Shown: positions 25,259 through 34,215 of the stretch, one piece after another
Layout of the letters: the number at the start of each line of letters is the position of its first letter
Position numbering within the stretch: the stretch's first letter is position 1
NCBI GenBank assembly: GCA_002398565.1
Contig: DGZP01000033.1
Span: 6,731 to 46,109, forward strand
Source of the DNA: Proteiniphilum sp. UBA4977
GTDB taxonomy: Bacteria > Bacteroidota > Bacteroidia > Bacteroidales > Dysgonomonadaceae
DNA: 39,379 nt
Direction of reading: 5' to 3'
Translations under genes and position numbers: made by a program
Notes under the pieces: model-generated
What the model was told of the DNA's origin: nothing
The model's database searches: none
The model's input: only the letters and a program-made list of their open reading frames with translations

Positions 25259-26659
25259 TTAAAACAGTGGCCAGTTAGGATCATCAGTTCTGGCCTTTTT
25301 CATGATCTCTTTCAACTCTGCCGTTTTTTGAGGATAGAGTTCTACGAGGTTGTGATTCTCTGAAGGGTCTGACGCAAGGTTGTAGAGCTCAAACCTGCCT
25401 CCGTCCCGGATATCTATATGAAGAAGTTTCCAGTCTCCTTTTATGAGAGCCTGACGGCCCCCTAATTCCTGAAATTCAAAGTAAAAATAGTCTCTTTTCT
25501 TTTGTCCTTCCTTTTCCAGTAGGGTAGGCAAGATACTCACACCGTCGATATTTTTGGATATTGATGTATGTAACATTTCTGCAAAGGTTGGAAGATAATC
25601 CCAAAAAGCGAAAGCGAAATCACTTTCCTTGCCTGCCGGTACTTTATCCTGCCACGAAATGATGGTGGGAACGCGAATACCTCCTTCGTACAGATCACGT
25701 TTATATCCCCGGTAGATGCCGTTACTGTTGAAAAAATCCGGGTCGCCCCCACCTTCTCGATGCGGGCCATTGTCACTGGTGAAAATAATAAGCGTATTCT
25801 CATACACTCCCGTCTCTTTGAGTTTTTCAATGATTTGGCCCACATATACATCGATACGTTTCACCATGGCAGCATGTGTTGCCCGCGGATATTCCTGCGA
25901 CATATATCCGCCATTTCTAAAATCCGGACCGGAGTCAATACCCTTATAGGGTTTTTCATCGAATTTTCCTCTTAATCCCTGGATAATCGAATCTTCCGGC
26001 ACCACCAGCTCGGCGTGAGGGAGGACCATTGGAACGAAAAGGAAGAACGGATCCTTGCTGTGCTTGTCGATAAATGCAAGTGCCTTTGACTGTATCAGTG
26101 CTTGTGAATAGGTGCCGAACCGTCCCCCATCATTTTCATGGAGTACTACTTTTTTATTATTATCCCATAAGTAAGCAGGGTAATAATTATGTGCCAGACG
26201 CTGACAATTGTATCCAAAAAACTCATCTACTCCCTGTTTTATCGGTTCTCCGGTAGATCCCGGGTAACCCAGTCCCCATTTGCCGAAGGCGCCGGTGACA
26301 TATCCTGCATTTTTAAACAGACGGAATAGCGTGAATGTCTCTGCCTGAAGTGGAAACTGCCCCTCAGGTTTTATTTCCTTATTTCCGCGAATGGGCGTGT
26401 GGCCGGTATGCAATCCGGTCATCAGGCTGGCGCGTGAGGGAGCGCTTACGGTTGTACCGGAATAAGTTCTTGTAAACCGGATTCCGCTTAATGCCATCCG
26501 GTCGATATTGGGCGTTTGGAATTTTTCCTGACCGTAACAACTCAAATCCCCATACCCCAAATCATCGGCCACGATAAATACCACATTGGGCTTTTGCTGG
26601 GCGTGTAACGGAATTAAAGCGGCGAAGGAAAGTCCGGCTACAAAAATTTTAGTCTTCAT
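25259..26659 (-). CDS. Secreted sulfatase, family S1 (sulfatase 4)
   Basis: 466 residues with a signal peptide cleaved near LHA/QQ. Motifs in order: VFIVADDLGYGDLSCYG, S72-A-P-S-R then ASLMTG (serine type), TGAFGKWGLGYPGS, MVLPHAELVVPED, FTSDNGPHREGG and ELYNLASDPSENHNLV. The segment around residues 225-260, GKFDEKPYKG through PRATHAAMVKRID, matches the sulfatase relic at 35446-35547, though the relic is clearly not a recent copy of this gene. It is preceded by a 105-bp gap after the GH2 gene with no evident promoter. Confidence 0.93.
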   Translation of the reverse strand: MKTKIFVAGLSFAALIPLHAQQKPNVVFIVADDLGYGDLSCYGQEKFQTPNIDRMALSGIRFTRTYSGTTVSAPSRASLMTGLHTGHTPIRGNKEIKPEGQFPLQAETFTLFRLFKNAGYVTGAFGKWGLGYPGSTGEPIKQGVDEFFGYNCQRLAHNYYPAYLWDNNKKVVLHENDGGRFGTYSQALIQSKALAFIDKHSKDPFFLFVPMVLPHAELVVPEDSIIQGLRGKFDEKPYKGIDSGPDFRNGGYMSQEYPRATHAAMVKRIDVYVGQIIEKLKETGVYENTLIIFTSDNGPHREGGGDPDFFNSNGIYRGYKRDLYEGGIRVPTIISWQDKVPAGKESDFAFAFWDYLPTFAEMLHTSISKNIDGVSILPTLLEKEGQKKRDYFYFEFQELGGRQALIKGDWKLLHIDIRDGGRFELYNLASDPSENHNLVELYPQKTAELKEIMKKARTDDPNWPLF

Positions 26660-26764
26660 ATTGTTTCTTCGTGTCGTTTTTGTAAGTTACATCATTTCCA
26701 TGAATAGCTATGAAATTTCAATTCAGGAGAACTTCCTGTGCAAGTCATAGTAATTTTTAATGGT

Positions 26765-29416
26765 TCATAGTCTGCCATACACATCGTTCATGGTGTTATA
26801 GCTTAAATTCTTCAATACTGTTTCGGGTGAATCGTCTGTCTTAATGGTAATATACCTCGTTTCCCCGGGCAGCATGTCGAAATAGTTATCCGAGAAGAAT
26901 CCTGCCACACCTTCATAATAGACCGCGATATTTTTGGCCAGTTTATCGGTAGTCACCCTGACTGTGACAGTACCTTTTTCCGTCCCGGGTAAGGTCTCCA
27001 ATTTTATATTTACCTTGGGCAGTTTCAGCAACTTGATGGAATCCAGATACTGCAGGGTGGTGTGCTGAATATCTCCGGCCGTGAATTTGCAGGCCAGTAC
27101 TACCCTGTCCCTGTCGGCATCTCCGATGAATGATGCAACGTTCAGTGTCTTTATATTTTTACTTGTATTGGCCGGCATTTCGACATTGAATTTTTCCGAT
27201 TTCAGTTTCTTCCCGTCGAAGTCTATCAGTGTCAATTCCATCTTCCCAGTCAAGCTCTCCGTCTTGTCCGAGACCAGGAAAATCTCACTATTGTCCCCAT
27301 CAAGATAAGGCAAGACGGCAACCGGTTCAAAATTATGGCGGGTCGCATAATGAAGTGCTTTCCATTTTCCATAGTAGTCGATGCTAGACCATGTATCTCC
27401 GGGCCAGCTGTCATTGATCTGCCAATAGAGGGATCCCATACACCATGGCATATTACGCCTGTGCGCCTGAATTCCGTGGGCTATCACATCTGCCTGCATG
27501 ATCTGGCTCATATAGACAATGTCTTCAAACTTTGTTGGCATACGATAGTACCAGTTAAGATAAAGCGCCACCGTTTCTGCCACCCTGAATCGTGAATGAA
27601 ATTTTAAAGCCTCGCCCTTAAATACCAGATCATTCTTGTCCAGATAGTTTTCCATCGATGAGATTTCATTGTAGGAGATCATGCCATATTCACTCATGAA
27701 TCGTCCCACATTCTCATCATAATAGGATTGCCTTGCCTGTCTGTGGCATACGTCCCATTGATGCACATCTCCATATCTGAGCATGAATTTGGGATCGGGT
27801 TCCTTGTCTATGGGACCGTTGAATCCCACACCAAACAGCGAGCTTGGAGATGAACGCCAGTATATGTTTTCATAGGTGTTTGCTTCCACGGCTGCAGGGA
27901 GTACCTTATGAAAAATTGTATCATAGGCCCTGTCCCACATCTCGCGTTGAGACTGTGACATGTTTGTTTTCCATCTCCATGTTGCACGAGGTTTGGTATC
28001 AAACGGCTGCAGCATCGATTCAATTTCATTGTTTCCACACCACAATACAATGGAAGGGTGATTTCGCAGCCTTTTAATATTGTCGTCGGCTTCTGCCCTT
28101 ACGTTTTGAATGAAATGGTCATTTACCGGGTATACTGCTACGGAGAACATAAAATCCTGCCAAACCAGGATTCCGTACTTGTCGCAAAGTTCATAAAACA
28201 GGTCGTCCTCATAGTTTGCGCCTCCCCAGACGCGCAGCATGTTCATATTTGCATCCGCACAGCTTTTCACCAGATGCTCGAGATGTTCGGGCGTGACGTT
28301 CGGCATGAACATGTCGCTGGCCACCCAGTTTGATCCCTTGGCGAAAGTACGCTTTCCGTTGATCTCGAAGATGAAGCTGCTTCCATTTTTATCCCTGTCC
28401 TCTTCCTGTATCAGGTGCATGGTCCGAATGCCGGTCCTGATGTTGTGTTCATCCAGTAATTTCCCCTCCTTTTTAAGCCGGACAGTCAGATCATACAGGT
28501 TGGCAGGGCCATCCCCGTTCGGATACCATAAACGGGGATCAGGAATAACGAAATCCTCTTTTAAAGTTTCCATCCCTTCCACGGCTCTTTTAAAACTCTT
28601 GATTGTTTTTCCGTCCAGTAGCAGATCTATCGTGTAGTTATCCCTTCCCATGGAGGATATGGACAGATCGATCCCCATATCCGCTGTTTTTTTACCGGCT
28701 TTTTTAGTGTATACATAGATATCATCAAGCCTTGCCGTATTCCATGCCACGAGTTCTATCGGCCTCCAGATGCCACTTGTCACAAAGCGGCCGGTCAGAT
28801 CCCATCCGAAATGATATCCCGCTTTCCTGGTGAAGGAACTTACCTTGGTAGTTCCGACTCCACCAAGCATTGACTGGTCATTGTTTGAGATAATGGGCGT
28901 TCCGAATGCAGTCGCCTCCCTGAGCCCTTCGATCACGGGTGAGATGAAGAGGATATGTAGCTCATTGTCTTTTTCTTTGATGATATCTTTCACGTCGGCT
29001 TTCCAACGGCGATGTGCATTGTCTGCGTACAGTATTTTTTTTCCGTTCAGCGTAATCACTGCCCTGGAGTCAAGTCCGTTGAATACAAGGCAGATGCTAT
29101 CCTTTTCAACTATATCCCCGGTATCAAAGGAGGTTCTGTATTCCCAGTTCACCTTATCTATCCATTGTTGCTCCCTTTCATTCATGCGCCAGAAAGGATC
29201 TCCGATGATTCCCCCTGAATATAGATCGGTATGTATGGTTCCGGGTACTTTTGCCGGGCGCCAGGTGACGGTATCTTTCGGACTGTCCCGTTTCCACGAA
29301 CCGAGTTTTTCCTGCCGGAACTGCCATCCCCCGTTTAGAGGACGTTTGATGACGTTGCCCGCCTGAAGTGATAGGGTGGTTAGTATAACTGTCAATAGGA
29401 GAAGAGTTTTATTCAT
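26765..29416 (-). CDS. GH2 beta-mannosidase, exported
   Basis: 883 residues from the ATG at 29416. The open frame extends 13 codons upstream into the preceding gene, but MNKTLLLLTVILTTLSLQA is the evident signal peptide. The N-terminal sugar-binding fold has LNGGWQFRQ and VPGTIHTDLYSGGIIGDPFWRMNE, which is diagnostic of beta-mannosidases within GH2. The acid/base is Glu464 in WCGNNEIE and the nucleophile Glu576 in FMSEYGM; the acid/base position nearly equals that of the well-studied Bacteroides thetaiotaomicron enzyme. MPWCMGSLYWQINDSWPGDTWS completes the active site. It releases beta-linked mannose from non-reducing ends, probably in the periplasm. The gene lies 10 bp after the AGE-family gene. 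Confidence 0.92.
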   Translation of the reverse strand: MNKTLLLLTVILTTLSLQAGNVIKRPLNGGWQFRQEKLGSWKRDSPKDTVTWRPAKVPGTIHTDLYSGGIIGDPFWRMNEREQQWIDKVNWEYRTSFDTGDIVEKDSICLVFNGLDSRAVITLNGKKILYADNAHRRWKADVKDIIKEKDNELHILFISPVIEGLREATAFGTPIISNNDQSMLGGVGTTKVSSFTRKAGYHFGWDLTGRFVTSGIWRPIELVAWNTARLDDIYVYTKKAGKKTADMGIDLSISSMGRDNYTIDLLLDGKTIKSFKRAVEGMETLKEDFVIPDPRLWYPNGDGPANLYDLTVRLKKEGKLLDEHNIRTGIRTMHLIQEEDRDKNGSSFIFEINGKRTFAKGSNWVASDMFMPNVTPEHLEHLVKSCADANMNMLRVWGGANYEDDLFYELCDKYGILVWQDFMFSVAVYPVNDHFIQNVRAEADDNIKRLRNHPSIVLWCGNNEIESMLQPFDTKPRATWRWKTNMSQSQREMWDRAYDTIFHKVLPAAVEANTYENIYWRSSPSSLFGVGFNGPIDKEPDPKFMLRYGDVHQWDVCHRQARQSYYDENVGRFMSEYGMISYNEISSMENYLDKNDLVFKGEALKFHSRFRVAETVALYLNWYYRMPTKFEDIVYMSQIMQADVIAHGIQAHRRNMPWCMGSLYWQINDSWPGDTWSSIDYYGKWKALHYATRHNFEPVAVLPYLDGDNSEIFLVSDKTESLTGKMELTLIDFDGKKLKSEKFNVEMPANTSKNIKTLNVASFIGDADRDRVVLACKFTAGDIQHTTLQYLDSIKLLKLPKVNIKLETLPGTEKGTVTVRVTTDKLAKNIAVYYEGVAGFFSDNYFDMLPGETRYITIKTDDSPETVLKNLSYNTMNDVYGRL

Positions 29417-29426
29417 TTGATATAAT

Positions 29427-30767
29427 TTATTTTGTGTGAAGCCCTTCAATCTCATGTAGCCGGTCAGCCACTTCCATGGCAGAACGGCCTGTGTGGTAGC
29501 TCACTTTCCATGGATTGCCAATATTCCCGTCTAGTATATTCCCTTTTCTGTCACAAAGGGTACGCCATTCACCCAAATTTTCAACTACCATGTATTTTTG
29601 GCAGAATTTCCATACATTTACAAAAGCCTGTAAGTACTCTTCGTTACCGAAAGTTTTATAAGCATCAAGCATTCCCACAAGGATTTCGGCATTCTGCCAA
29701 AACTCTTTCTCGAATACAATTGGTTTACCCGTTTCACGTAATCCGTCGCGGTACACACCTCCATATTGCCAATCGATACCGTTTTGAATCGCGTGATCCA
29801 TAAGCTGCTTCATAATATCCTTGTAAGGTTCCTTCTCAAATCCTCCGATTTCAAGGGCACGGCTAAGTAGCCATACCAGTTCAGTGTTGTGTCCATAGCT
29901 TGTTGTTTGCGTCGGCTCTGCCGGCTGCTCTCCGAATCGTTCAGCGTTCCATGTGCGTTTGAGAGACAGGGCAGGCACACTTTCCCATGCCAGGTTGAAC
30001 TGATTAAGGCCGGAGCCGCGCGTATGGTCTATCATCCTGTCTATGATCAGATCAATTATCTCTTTAAGCTTCCGTCGATGTATCTCTTGTTGTGATGCCT
30101 CGTAAAGTACGGTAAATGACTCCATGAGATGCATGTGGCTGTCGAGCGTTTTACGGTCACCTCCTCCAAAACCGGGAGTTTCAGGCGACCAGTCCTGGTT
30201 AAAGTATTCACGGTATCCGCCGTAGCGTGTGTCTGCACAATATTTTTGGAGTGCATCAAAGGTTTTCGCTGCATATTCCAATCCCCGCGGGTCCCTTGTG
30301 GCAAGATAATACTCACTCAGTGCGTAGATGGCAAAACTTTCACCATATACAATCTTTCCTTTGTCAAGCTCAGAACCGTCCCTATTCGTTTTCCAGTAGA
30401 ACCCATCATAATGTTCATCCCAAAAATTTTCGATAATAAAATCTATGCCCAACCTTGCCAGTCGTTCGTATTCTTTATCACCTCCGCGACGCAGCAGGGA
30501 TGAGAAGGTCCATATAAAACGGCATTGGGTGTTAAGATATTTTTCCGATGTACCGGTATTGTTACCGGATGCATCGAAATTGGTAAGAAATCCTCCATAC
30601 TGTTTATCCTCACAGCGATCAAGCCAGAACTTCATAATCGCGTCGCGTGCAGCGATTGCTTCGCTGGCAAGTTGATGAATTTGTTCCTTCGTTATTTTTT
30701 CCGCAGGTATCCCACTATTGTGAAAAGTATTTTTTCCGGAGAATGTCGTAGATGAATTTGATGTCAT
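29427..30767 (-). CDS. AGE-family sugar epimerase/isomerase, cytoplasmic
   Basis: 446 residues with no signal peptide, the only clearly cytoplasmic enzyme of the locus. It has the (alpha/alpha)6-barrel signatures of the N-acylglucosamine 2-epimerase family: YLNTQCRFIWTFSSL, TLDSHMHLMESFTVLYE, TSYGHNTELVWLLSRAL and NPWKVSYHTGRSAMEV, with the catalytic histidines in the last three. WQYGGVYRDG resembles cellobiose/mannobiose 2-epimerases more than GlcNAc epimerases. Beside a beta-mannosidase, epimerization at C2 of mannose or a mannose-terminated disaccharide is the simplest reading. N-acetylmannosamine or glucosamine chemistry remains possible. The first 20 or so residues are Ser/Thr-rich and may be disordered. 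Confidence 0.85.
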   Translation of the reverse strand: MTSNSSTTFSGKNTFHNSGIPAEKITKEQIHQLASEAIAARDAIMKFWLDRCEDKQYGGFLTNFDASGNNTGTSEKYLNTQCRFIWTFSSLLRRGGDKEYERLARLGIDFIIENFWDEHYDGFYWKTNRDGSELDKGKIVYGESFAIYALSEYYLATRDPRGLEYAAKTFDALQKYCADTRYGGYREYFNQDWSPETPGFGGGDRKTLDSHMHLMESFTVLYEASQQEIHRRKLKEIIDLIIDRMIDHTRGSGLNQFNLAWESVPALSLKRTWNAERFGEQPAEPTQTTSYGHNTELVWLLSRALEIGGFEKEPYKDIMKQLMDHAIQNGIDWQYGGVYRDGLRETGKPIVFEKEFWQNAEILVGMLDAYKTFGNEEYLQAFVNVWKFCQKYMVVENLGEWRTLCDRKGNILDGNIGNPWKVSYHTGRSAMEVADRLHEIEGLHTK

Positions 30768-30790
30768 TATTGATCTTTTTTGATTAATAC

Positions 30791-32770
30791 CTAATTCGGA
30801 GTGGGAACAAGCGGGCGGCGGTTTTTATTAAGTTTCAAACCATCGGCAAATTCTTTCTCCTCGTTGCCATAGAGTTTTTCTGCCGGGAGTTCACCCAAGT
30901 TTACAAGAATTTTGCGAGCCATTATACTTGTTTCATTCTTATTTTCAATGGCTTTATTACGGATCTTTTCTTTTATTTTATCCGGTAGAATTAAGTTTAA
31001 ATTTTTATCCATGCTCAATACTTCGAGAGATGTGAGATTCTGAGTGTGTGTTGCAAAATATTCGAAGGCCTCATTGCGTTTGTCGGTGTAACACAAAGCG
31101 TAAGCACTCTCTGAAGCTATTTGGGAGTCATTCGATTGTTGCATGATACGTACAAGTTCTATGGGTGCTGTGGGGAGATTGCCTCCTTTGGCCAGTACGC
31201 CCAAATTAATTACGGACCAGAATCTGGTTTCAGGATTCCTGCTGTTTAGTTTTTTTATTAAGAAGGGAATATCTTTTGGAGCTACTGTGGCGGTGAGTTC
31301 CATCAAGCGATATTTTTCCTCAAGATCATAGCCGGGAGTATGCACTATATCATAAAAACATTTATCTCTATCTCTTCGGGTCGATAGGAGTGCAAAACCC
31401 AAATCTCCGGTATTGCGAATATGGGCACTGAGTTCCATACGCAATTCATTTATCTTCTCTGCGTATTTAGTATCACCCATTAAATTGTTGATTTCAAAAG
31501 GATCCGTGCTCAGATCGTAAAACAATTCGGCTTCATTGCGTACGTAAGGTAATTCACAGACAGGGTTACTGCATTTGTCCTCGAAATAAGTTTTATCCCA
31601 GTACAGGTTACTGGGCATGCGCCATTGAAAGGCGTTCAGCAGATTATCCGGTTTATAAGGGATATAACGCCGGATATATTTGAAACGTCCGTCGGTAATA
31701 GTACGTATGGGAGTGTAGTGGCTTGCCTGGTTACAGGTAAAGCCATAGTTGTATTTACGCTCCGTCGTATCGTATTTGCCCAGGAACGGCAGTCCATGCA
31801 TTGATTTGGGGGCTTTCATACCGGCTAAACTCAATACGGTGGGGGCCAGATCTACAAAAGCTACGAAGCGGTGATTTTTCCCGATAGGCATTTTAGATAA
31901 ATGTTGCCATTTGGGAGGAATATAAACTACCAATGGTACTTTATAACTACTTTCATAACTGAATCCTTTTCCACGGGGCAAACATCCCCCATGATCACTG
32001 AATATAAAAATAATGGTATTGTCAAATAATTTCTTTTCTTTAAGATCGTTGATGAAAATATTGACCCACTTGTCCACATCACTCACTCCTTCAAGGTGAA
32101 AAGCGTAATCGGATCTTATTTCCTTTAAATCCGGCACATGGGGTGGAAGAGGGAGCGTTGCAGGATCAAGATTTTCTTCAGCAAAGTTACGACGACCTTC
32201 CAGATGTGTTGAAGTGAGCCTGCTCATATGGGTTGCCATGCAATTGAATACCGCAAAAAAAGGTTGATCTTTCTTTCTTGCAGGACTGTTGTAGGTGGCG
32301 TTATTGCCACACTCGTCCCAACAGGCTTTGTCATTGTTTCTGGAGTTATAATCGGTTTTCTGGTTATTGGTGCAGAAATAACCGGCATTTCGCATTAATT
32401 GAGGGAAATAGATGTTTTGGGGGGTAGTAACTTCAAGACGGTGCCAATCCATCATGTAGGTAGGGGCATAACACCCGGTAATGATGGTAGATCGCGAAGG
32501 AGAACTTTGTGGCCCGTTGGAATAGGCATTCATGAATTGTAATCCGTTTTCAGCCAGTCCGTCAATTACCGGAGTTTTGTTCACGGGGTGACCATAACAG
32601 CTCAATTCATAATCGCTTGTATCTTCAAATGTGAGCCAGAGTATGTTTGGACGTTCCTGCTTTATTTCTGTCCCGAACAGTGTTGCAGGTAGTGCTCCTG
32701 AAAGAAGTAGAAAAGTAAGATCCTTCCCTTTTATCTTACTTTTTTTCGTGAACTCTTTAATCTTAACCAT
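30791..32770 (-). CDS. Secreted sulfatase with HEAT-like C-terminal tail (sulfatase 5)
   Basis: 659 residues with an unusually long basic N-terminal region before the hydrophobic signal LTFLLLSGALPATLFG. The first metal motif is LTFEDTSDYELSCYG (Glu-Asp). The formylglycine site is S89-S-P-S-R then STIITG, serine type. KTDYNSRNNDKACWDECGNN near residue 145 and FIFSDHGGCLPRGKG, with Asp-His, follow. Residues from about 500 form helix pairs (NPETRFWSVINLGVLAKG, QIASESAYALCYTDKRNEAFEYF, IMARKILVNLGELPAEK) like HEAT repeats. It is related to sulfatase 2 by layout but clearly diverged in sequence. A 71-bp gap with two small inverted repeats precedes it. Confidence 0.9.
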   Translation of the reverse strand: MVKIKEFTKKSKIKGKDLTFLLLSGALPATLFGTEIKQERPNILWLTFEDTSDYELSCYGHPVNKTPVIDGLAENGLQFMNAYSNGPQSSPSRSTIITGCYAPTYMMDWHRLEVTTPQNIYFPQLMRNAGYFCTNNQKTDYNSRNNDKACWDECGNNATYNSPARKKDQPFFAVFNCMATHMSRLTSTHLEGRRNFAEENLDPATLPLPPHVPDLKEIRSDYAFHLEGVSDVDKWVNIFINDLKEKKLFDNTIIFIFSDHGGCLPRGKGFSYESSYKVPLVVYIPPKWQHLSKMPIGKNHRFVAFVDLAPTVLSLAGMKAPKSMHGLPFLGKYDTTERKYNYGFTCNQASHYTPIRTITDGRFKYIRRYIPYKPDNLLNAFQWRMPSNLYWDKTYFEDKCSNPVCELPYVRNEAELFYDLSTDPFEINNLMGDTKYAEKINELRMELSAHIRNTGDLGFALLSTRRDRDKCFYDIVHTPGYDLEEKYRLMELTATVAPKDIPFLIKKLNSRNPETRFWSVINLGVLAKGGNLPTAPIELVRIMQQSNDSQIASESAYALCYTDKRNEAFEYFATHTQNLTSLEVLSMDKNLNLILPDKIKEKIRNKAIENKNETSIMARKILVNLGELPAEKLYGNEEKEFADGLKLNKNRRPLVPTPN

Positions 32771-32784
32771 TGTTGTTAAACCGT

Positions 32785-32828
32785 GTAAAACTTTTTACCA
32801 CTTATATTCGCATACCACATGTCCATGT
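32785..32828. repeat. Two small inverted repeats before the sulfatase 5 gene
   Basis: GTAAAA/TTTTAC arms around two bases lie at 32785-32798, and ACATG/CATGT arms around two bases at 32817-32828. Both sit in the gap after the PHP-lipoprotein gene. They might be RNA-processing or binding sites within the operon; neither has a T-tail that would make it a terminator. Confidence 0.3.
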
Positions 32829-32841
32829 ATATACGTCCCGA

Positions 32842-34191
32842 TTATCTCCCGGTCCACACCGGAGCAGATATCGTAGAACCATTTGGCTTATAATTGCCTG
32901 TATTGTCAATGTCATTTTCATGGAAGATTTGTAAAAAGAAATATTTCGCGCTTGTGTCTTTTATTTCTTTGTCCCAAACAATCCTGCTCCTGTTTCCCTC
33001 GAACGATTGATCTGCTACAATAGTTACTCCTTCCCCGTCAGGTTTGTTTCTTACTATTTGGATCTTTTTAACTTGTTCGTTCTCTTTAGAATCAGGCGTG
33101 ATAATTTCGATATGAAAATTAAATACGTCAGGTTTGCTTAATACTGATCCCATAAATTGACCATTCACTGAATAACGGACTTCCACTCCTTCGTTCCATG
33201 ATGCAAAAGTTCGCCTCTCATGAAGGGCTTTTGTGATGGCTTCAGTAGTTAACTCTGGTGCTAAAACAAAAGTCGGAGGCGGTAATTGCTTATTAAGGAT
33301 TGCTGAATATCCATGGTTATCATGAACTCCTATGGGCGAAACTCTCCATCCTTTATTCAATGCCCTGATATAAGCATCCCATCTATTTTTATTATAATTT
33401 GTATGGATCTCAAAAGTGCATATTTTTTCTGCTATTTCAGCATCGATATTGTTCCAGTCATCATATTGTTGCGCAGAGGGATGGTTAAATCCTACCACTA
33501 CATAACCACTGTTTTTGTATGGCTTGGCGGTAGTCTTCACCCATTTATAAAACTGCGGAATACTCCAATTGGCATCAGGCCACGCAGGTGCCGGTCCCCG
33601 TTGACCGTGGTCGGCATTTATGTATGTCGAAGAATTAAGAACATTAATGTGACCGTTTCCTCCATTTTCATTCGTATTCCTACTGAATTCAAAACCTACC
33701 AAAGGAACAAAACCAGGCCTTTTGTATTTTTCAACTGCTTTAGATATTGCCTGCCATCCCTTGTTATCTATAGATACAGGCTGGAAATTCGGCTCTTGCG
33801 AATGATCAGTAATGGCATAGAAGTCGTACCCGTTTGCGATGGCTAATTCGAAGTGATTGTCAGGTAATCCTTGTCTGTTTGTATAACCACTTGGGTCTAC
33901 AAAAATAGAATTGTAATCTCTCCAATTAACATTTGCCGGGACGTTCCAATCAGGATGAAATTCTGTAGGTTGACTAAGATCGTTAATTCCTTTTGAGCGA
34001 TGCTCTCCATGCGTCCATGTTAAAAGGGTGTGAGAGTGGGTGTTGCCGCGATAAACCTTAAAATAAGAGAACGGTTTTTCACTCTCATTATTACTGATTG
34101 CAATATCATTACTCTGATAACTTTTACAACTAAAAAAGACAAATAGCGCAAATAATAAATAAAGAGAGATTCTTGAAGTTTTCATAATCAT
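32842..34191 (-). CDS. PHP-superfamily metallohydrolase-like lipoprotein
   Basis: 449 residues (447 if the ATG at 34185 is used). The signal SLYLLFALFVFFSC with cysteine at about residue 22 marks it as a lipoprotein. Metal-binding motifs of the PHP fold are present: RGNTHSHT near residue 48, FYAITDHSQEP near 130, VVVGFNHPSA, FEIHTNYN and PIGVHDNHG. The C-terminal 110 residues form a beta-rich domain (VEVRYSVNGQFMGSVLS...). The closest general label is a CehA/McbA-like or DUF3604-like hydrolase. Such enzymes cleave phosphate, carbamate or ester bonds. Its presence in a glycan locus suggests removal of a non-sulfate substituent, but this is inference. Confidence 0.7.
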   Translation of the reverse strand: MIMKTSRISLYLLFALFVFFSCKSYQSNDIAISNNESEKPFSYFKVYRGNTHSHTLLTWTHGEHRSKGINDLSQPTEFHPDWNVPANVNWRDYNSIFVDPSGYTNRQGLPDNHFELAIANGYDFYAITDHSQEPNFQPVSIDNKGWQAISKAVEKYKRPGFVPLVGFEFSRNTNENGGNGHINVLNSSTYINADHGQRGPAPAWPDANWSIPQFYKWVKTTAKPYKNSGYVVVGFNHPSAQQYDDWNNIDAEIAEKICTFEIHTNYNKNRWDAYIRALNKGWRVSPIGVHDNHGYSAILNKQLPPPTFVLAPELTTEAITKALHERRTFASWNEGVEVRYSVNGQFMGSVLSKPDVFNFHIEIITPDSKENEQVKKIQIVRNKPDGEGVTIVADQSFEGNRSRIVWDKEIKDTSAKYFFLQIFHENDIDNTGNYKPNGSTISAPVWTGR

Positions 34192-34215
34192 GTATGTAAA
34201 ATTGAAATATTTTGT

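Noticed and set aside
26660..26764. Possible relic gene in the gap between sulfatase 4 and the GH2 gene
   Set aside because: Translation of the minus strand gives only short frames with no resemblance to sulfatases, glycosidases or signal peptides.
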